DNA of 64,000 bases from Pseudomonas lundensis (lineage in GTDB: Bacteria; Pseudomonadota; Gammaproteobacteria; Pseudomonadales; Pseudomonadaceae), in contig NZ_JYKY01000018.1 in NCBI RefSeq assembly GCF_001042985.1, positions 1 to 64,000 of the forward strand. Direction: 5' to 3'. The position numbers were made by a program, and so were the translations under genes. This document shows, in pieces, positions 60,824 to 64,000 of this stretch. How positions within the stretch are numbered: the stretch's first letter is position 1; every line of letters begins with the position of its first letter. The notes below the pieces were generated by a model. That model saw only the letters and a list, made by a program, of their open reading frames with translations, was not told where the DNA came from and did not search any database.

Positions 60824-61561
60824 TCAAACGCAGAGAGCCTCCAGTTCAGCATCTGAAGTGAACACAGGCTCGACCTCCTGGACCACCCTGCGACCAACCC
60901 TCCGACTTAACTCCTCGGCAACCTCCAAGTTCCGCTCACACAGGACCTCGACTGAACCGGGATAAACACCAGAAGCAGCCAAGTTGAGCAACTCCTGAAA
61001 GACCCACTTGAAGGATGTCCCAGAAAAACGACTGCAAAATTCAAGCACTTTCTCGGTCATCACGTCCTGAAGATCGGATGCAGCTCTGAGCAACTCACGG
61101 TTGGCTTCAAGCGCATCATGTCGAGGCATCCACTCAGGAACAAACAAAGGGGTAACTTCAGCCAGCCCAGCGGCCCGCACGGACTCTCTGAGGTAGCGGT
61201 ACTGATGTTTGGTCATATTCAGCTCGAAGGCTCCCGTGAGCTCATTCTTCACCAACCCAAAACGAGCTTTGAGAATAGCCCCGAGCTCCGAGCGCTTTAC
61301 TCCCTCAGGGCGAACACTCAAAGCCAGGGTCTTAGCCACAGCCTGCTGCTGGGAAATGGAGGCATGTTCTACCTCGACAAAAGGACCACCATCCTCTTTG
61401 TTTACCTTCGCTTTCAACTTCGTGACTTGCCTGCGAGAGAGGCCAGTTGATTCCGCTACAGCTCGTATGCTTAGTCCTTGCTCAAGTAGTCGGGTGGCGG
61501 TTAGCTCGATGACTTCTTCAGCTTGAACAATCTGCTGCGAAGAAACAGCGGGAGTTTCCAT
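60824..61561 (-). CDS. HTH-containing protein of the island
   Basis: A 245-residue protein with an HTH near the N-terminus (TRLLEQGLSIRAVAESTGLSR, then RQVTKLKAKV; about residues 23-52). The middle and C-terminal helical regions (GAFELNMTKHQYRYLRESVR, VEVLCERNLEVAEELSRRVG) are not recognised. GAGG lies seven bases before the ATG. It is the last of three minus-strand island genes, 23 bases after the zinc-ribbon gene, so probably cotranscribed. It may regulate integration or the element's other genes. Confidence 0.6.
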   Translation of the reverse strand: METPAVSSQQIVQAEEVIELTATRLLEQGLSIRAVAESTGLSRRQVTKLKAKVNKEDGGPFVEVEHASISQQQAVAKTLALSVRPEGVKRSELGAILKARFGLVKNELTGAFELNMTKHQYRYLRESVRAAGLAEVTPLFVPEWMPRHDALEANRELLRAASDLQDVMTEKVLEFCSRFSGTSFKWVFQELLNLAASGVYPGSVEVLCERNLEVAEELSRRVGRRVVQEVEPVFTSDAELEALCV

Positions 61562-61584
61562 GGAGAGTCCTCATAGTTGTTTAT

Positions 61585-62451
61585 CTACGAGTGAGGACTT
61601 TTGCCTCCATTGTGGCGGCTACGAGTTCGGCTCGAAGAGCAACCCGAAGACCCTCCCTGTTCACGTTTGGCTCTGCGCTGGGCCCTTTTAACAAAATCTG
61701 TCAAAGGGATACCTTTTTCGATGTTCTCAATGAAATAGTCCAAAGCTTGGGGATTTCCTCGAATACCGTCCGCTATGAACTTGGTAAACAGACGAGTCCC
61801 TGCATCTTTGACAGGTGGAAACAAGAGTCTTCTCTTCAGGTCAGCCCGGTCAGACGCAGCATCGGGGTCGACGATAATCCAGTAAGATACGCCGCCACAT
61901 TGAAAGCAACGTCCCGCATCAATTTCCGCCTCACTGACGCTAATGCAACCGCTTGGAAACTCAAGAGACGGCTTCACATACTCAACATCGCAATCGTCTT
62001 CAAGGCAGTGCGGACAGGTAAACCTGCCAATCGGGTTAGACAGCCCCTGCCTGGCAAAAGAGTCCCGTAGGGCCGCCGCCTTAGTTCTTTTACGAGCCGC
62101 GACAGCCTGCTGAAGCACAGAAAGGACCTCTTCATACACCTCGGGCCCAGCATCAAGATATTCCCCTTCAGACAACGGAGAGACAGCTTTAGAAGTGCTC
62201 TTCAGATGCGCAGCGAGGTCCCGCCACTCAGCAGCAGGATTGTCATGCTGGAAGTCGTACAGGGAGGACATCAACAACTTACTGGCAGCTTCTGCGATCT
62301 GCTTGTCTGAAGTTTGGAGGGAGACGGTAACAGATTCCTTCGACACCCCCTTGGGACGGACCCTGAGGTAATAAATGCCCGAACGCTGGTACATCCATGG
62401 CTGACTGAGAGGACACTCGACAGGCACGCTTAAGGTCTTTCCTGCTTGCAT
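61585..62451 (-). CDS. Integrase-arm-like and zinc-ribbon protein of the island
   Basis: A 288-residue protein. Its N-terminus (QPWMYQRSGIYYLRVRPKG) resembles the first domain of the island integrase (PWKDPRSGIYYIRRRVPKD). A cysteine region follows, CPHCLEDDCD (mid-protein) and CFQCGG, likely a zinc ribbon. A basic Ser/Arg-rich tail ends it (KREQGGSSGCSSSRTRSRH). There is no recombinase catalytic domain. The ATG at 62451 lies one base past the recombinase stop with GAGG six bases upstream, so the two are coupled. It may bind the same DNA arms as the integrase, for example as an excision factor; this is inference. Confidence 0.6.
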   Translation of the reverse strand: MQAGKTLSVPVECPLSQPWMYQRSGIYYLRVRPKGVSKESVTVSLQTSDKQIAEAASKLLMSSLYDFQHDNPAAEWRDLAAHLKSTSKAVSPLSEGEYLDAGPEVYEEVLSVLQQAVAARKRTKAAALRDSFARQGLSNPIGRFTCPHCLEDDCDVEYVKPSLEFPSGCISVSEAEIDAGRCFQCGGVSYWIIVDPDAASDRADLKRRLLFPPVKDAGTRLFTKFIADGIRGNPQALDYFIENIEKGIPLTDFVKRAQRRAKREQGGSSGCSSSRTRSRHNGGKSPHS

Positions 62452-62452
62452 C

Positions 62453-63067
62453 TTACGCCTCGCATTCGCCCAGCGAGTCAACGACCTTTTGAGGCTGTGG
62501 CGAAATGACAGCTACGCGACGGGCGCGCTTAACGGACGCAGGTGAGATTCCGAAGTGCTCTGCTGTGGCACTGATGCTCGCGTTGTTCTTCTCACGCCAC
62601 CGGACCACTTGCAGGTCATCAATAACCTTTTCCCGCCCCAGGTTTTTACCTTCGGCCTTAGCCCGCTGGATGCCAGCCATTTGCCGGTCTTTGATATTTA
62701 CACGCTCAAGCTTGGCCATAGCGGCAAGCATAGTGAGCATCATCTCTCCCATTGGTGTGCTCATATCGAAGCCTTCACGCAGCGAAACAACTGCTGCGCC
62801 CTTATCCTTAAGGGCCGTCACCGTCTCCAGCACGTCGATTGTGTCGCGGCCCAATCGGTCAATCGCGTAGACCACTATGGTGTCGCCCTGACGGGCGTAG
62901 CTCAGTAACTCACCCATGCCCTTCCTGGCACTGGCTTTGATGATCCCTGACGTCGCCTCGTCAGCAAACCAGCGGTCCACCTTGAAGCGCTGCTCTATGG
63001 CCGCCCGCTGGGTACTCGTTGTTTGATCCCCAGAGCTGACCCGGAGATAGGCGATTGTTTCAGACAT
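62453..63067 (-). CDS. Serine recombinase (resolvase/invertase family)
   Basis: A 204-residue small serine recombinase. The catalytic domain (about 1-140) includes IAYLRVSSGDQTTSTQRAAI with the nucleophilic serine (SS at about 11-12), VVYAIDRLGRDTIDVLE and the E-helix MLAAMAKLERVNIKDRQ. A C-terminal HTH (SISATAEHFGISPASVKRARR) follows. ATG at 63067 with AGGAGG upstream (from CACCTCCTGG). Six TGGCTCA motifs lie just ahead of it and may be its binding sites or an operator. First gene of the three-gene minus-strand island operon. Confidence 0.9.
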   Translation of the reverse strand: MSETIAYLRVSSGDQTTSTQRAAIEQRFKVDRWFADEATSGIIKASARKGMGELLSYARQGDTIVVYAIDRLGRDTIDVLETVTALKDKGAAVVSLREGFDMSTPMGEMMLTMLAAMAKLERVNIKDRQMAGIQRAKAEGKNLGREKVIDDLQVVRWREKNNASISATAEHFGISPASVKRARRVAVISPQPQKVVDSLGECEA

Positions 63068-63076
63068 AACACCTCC

Positions 63077-63191
63077 TGGCTCAAAACGTATGGCTCACAG
63101 CCTACCGAATGGCTCAAATAAATTCAACAGCAATGAGCCACCCTTGACCCCTACGCGCCGGCATGGCTCACAAGGTTCACGTTATGAGCCA
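63077..63191. repeat. Six copies of TGGCTCA upstream of the serine recombinase
   Basis: TGGCTCA occurs directly at 63077, 63091, 63110 and 63164, and inverted (TGAGCCA) at 63134 and 63185; most are extended to ATGGCTCA. The array fills the 115 bases before the recombinase. It could be a recombination (res-like) site or a cooperative operator for the divergent genes. Confidence 0.7.
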
Positions 63192-63291
63192 GACAGGCTA
63201 CCCCTACTCTGCCACCAGACCTTGAATCTCGATTTCGCTCGCCTCGACGCGTGTTCACAGTCAAAATGGCACACTGCCGGGGAGTACGGGG

Positions 63292-63307
63292 GTCACATGC
63301 TTGTGAC
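63292..63307. promoter_or_regulatory. Palindrome in the recombinase/ATPase intergenic region
   Basis: GTCACATGCTTGTGAC has 6-bp perfect arms and a 4-bp centre. It lies midway between the divergent serine recombinase and ATPase genes. The following 150 bases are markedly AT-rich, unlike the rest of the window, and should hold the ATPase promoter, though no clear -35/-10 pair was found. Confidence 0.45.
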
Positions 63308-63457
63308 GTTGTTTATAGAGGGCACTCAAATTTTTCGCCCAAAAAATGAAAACACCTACTTCTGCAATAGACGAACCACTCAGAAATTTAAAAACATATT
63401 TTTATACAGAACTGCTCTTCACTGGATATATCCAATTAAACAGGGACACAATGCAAG

Positions 63458-64000
63458 ATGCCAATCAGCCAGCAAGTCATACATGCTCTAAGAATTGAAA
63501 AACTTAAAGGAATCTCCTTGCTGGATGAAATTCGATTTGATGAGAAACCGCTAACTGCCATTCTCGGCCCGAATGGCTGCGGCAAGTCCACAATCTTGCA
63601 TGCTTTAGCTTGCTGTTACAGCCCTACGGAAGAAGGTCAACAAAACTGGCAATTTCGTGACTTTTTCACGCCGACTACGGATGCCACATGGACGGGAAGC
63701 GCCTTAAGAATGGTTCACTCATTCAGAGATGGAGCTATCGAGTTTCAAAACGTCGTCACGGAATATAGAAAAAACGTTGACCGATGGTCTCCTCGTTACG
63801 CAAGACGCCCAGGGCGATACTTACGCTTCATTGGCATCAAGTCTTGTGTACCCCGCATTGAACAAGAGACCTACACGTCAACAATAACATATAGGACAGA
63901 AGCTCATGTTGACTCGGCGCTCATTATGGCCAAAATGGGGACAGTCTTTAATCGCGCTTACAACGAGCTTAACATTCATCAAGCAAGTTCTGGGCGTCGA
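63458..64000 (+). CDS. AAA/ABC-type ATPase, N-terminal part, cut by window end
   Basis: The first 181 codons of an ATP-binding protein. ALRIEKLKGISLLDEIRFDE leads to a Walker A motif GPNGCGKST (about residues 37-45) followed by ILHALACCY, the layout of OLD-, SMC- or AAA_15-type ATPases. No Walker B or signature motif is reached before the window ends. The start MPISQQVIHALRI at 63458 is set by the frame; an ATG seven bases upstream is in another frame. ATPases of this class on tRNA-linked islands are often part of phage-defence operons; here that is context inference only. Confidence 0.7.
   Translation, partial: MPISQQVIHALRIEKLKGISLLDEIRFDEKPLTAILGPNGCGKSTILHALACCYSPTEEGQQNWQFRDFFTPTTDATWTGSALRMVHSFRDGAIEFQNVVTEYRKNVDRWSPRYARRPGRYLRFIGIKSCVPRIEQETYTSTITYRTEAHVDSALIMAKMGTVFNRAYNELNIHQASSGRR

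Noticed and set aside
63090..63491. 133-codon plus-strand ORF over the island control region
   Set aside because: Runs through the TGGCTCA array and AT-rich promoter DNA and into the ATPase start in another frame; no ribosome site.
1..64000. CRISPR arrays, rRNA genes, complete insertion sequences
   Set aside because: No regularly spaced identical 25-40-mers, no rRNA sequence and no transposase with terminal repeats were found on reading both strands.

Overview
The window is chromosomal DNA from a Pseudomonas, most probably of the fluorescens lineage. The evidence is the gene content and order: hutU-hutD-hutC/hutF, rimA-rimB-rimK, envZ/ompR/tex, glnA-(DUF4124)-ntrB-ntrC with an NrsZ-like RNA, secB-grxC-gpmI-envC-ctpA, hisB-hisH-DUF2164-hisA-hisF, and genus-typical DUF6124 and Hcp-linked genes. 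GC is high throughout except near the right end. No species call is possible from sequence alone.

Layout. 1-3,335: histidine utilisation genes, with a sigma-54 promoter for hutU and HutC-type operators. 3,421-8,264: a patchy accessory stretch holding an orphan alpha/beta hydrolase, recQ, a frameshifted T6SS hcp, a truncated effector-like ORF and a DUF1493 gene. 8,291-12,255: pckA, hslO (Hsp33), a PAP2 phosphatase and hslR (Hsp15). 12,372-14,551: the rimABK operon (c-di-GMP phosphodiesterase, protease, S6 glutamate ligase). 14,625-19,854: envZ-ompR facing away from tex and a thioesterase. 20,053-31,947: gshA, DUF6124, argA, argE, a CYTH/CHAD triphosphatase, two lipoproteins, fbp, glgP and a YkgJ-type protein. 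32,089-35,503: typA and thiI. 35,600-41,510: the nitrogen block, glnA to ntrC to a structured RNA, with NtrC-type dyads and sigma-54 -24/-12 elements ahead of each unit. 41,507-58,656: trmL, secB, grxC, a rhodanese, gpmI, envC, ctpA, a divergent polysaccharide deacetylase, a solute-binding protein, his genes, an OFA-family MFS carrier, asmA, mutY and yggX. 58,761 to the end: tRNA-Phe followed by a tyrosine integrase and the left part of a genomic island (HTH protein, zinc-ribbon protein, serine recombinase, and an AAA/ABC-type ATPase cut by the window edge).

How the parts work together. Nitrogen control is the main theme. NtrB/NtrC would act on glnA, on their own promoter and on the small RNA downstream, and hut catabolism is also read from a sigma-54-type promoter. 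The most unusual regions are the decayed hcp/effector cassette, the paired covarying hairpins downstream of ntrC, an orphan intrinsic terminator upstream of the DUF6124 gene, and the tRNA-Phe island. In the island, six copies of a TGGCTCA motif lie upstream of the serine recombinase and next to a divergent, possibly defence-related ATPase.
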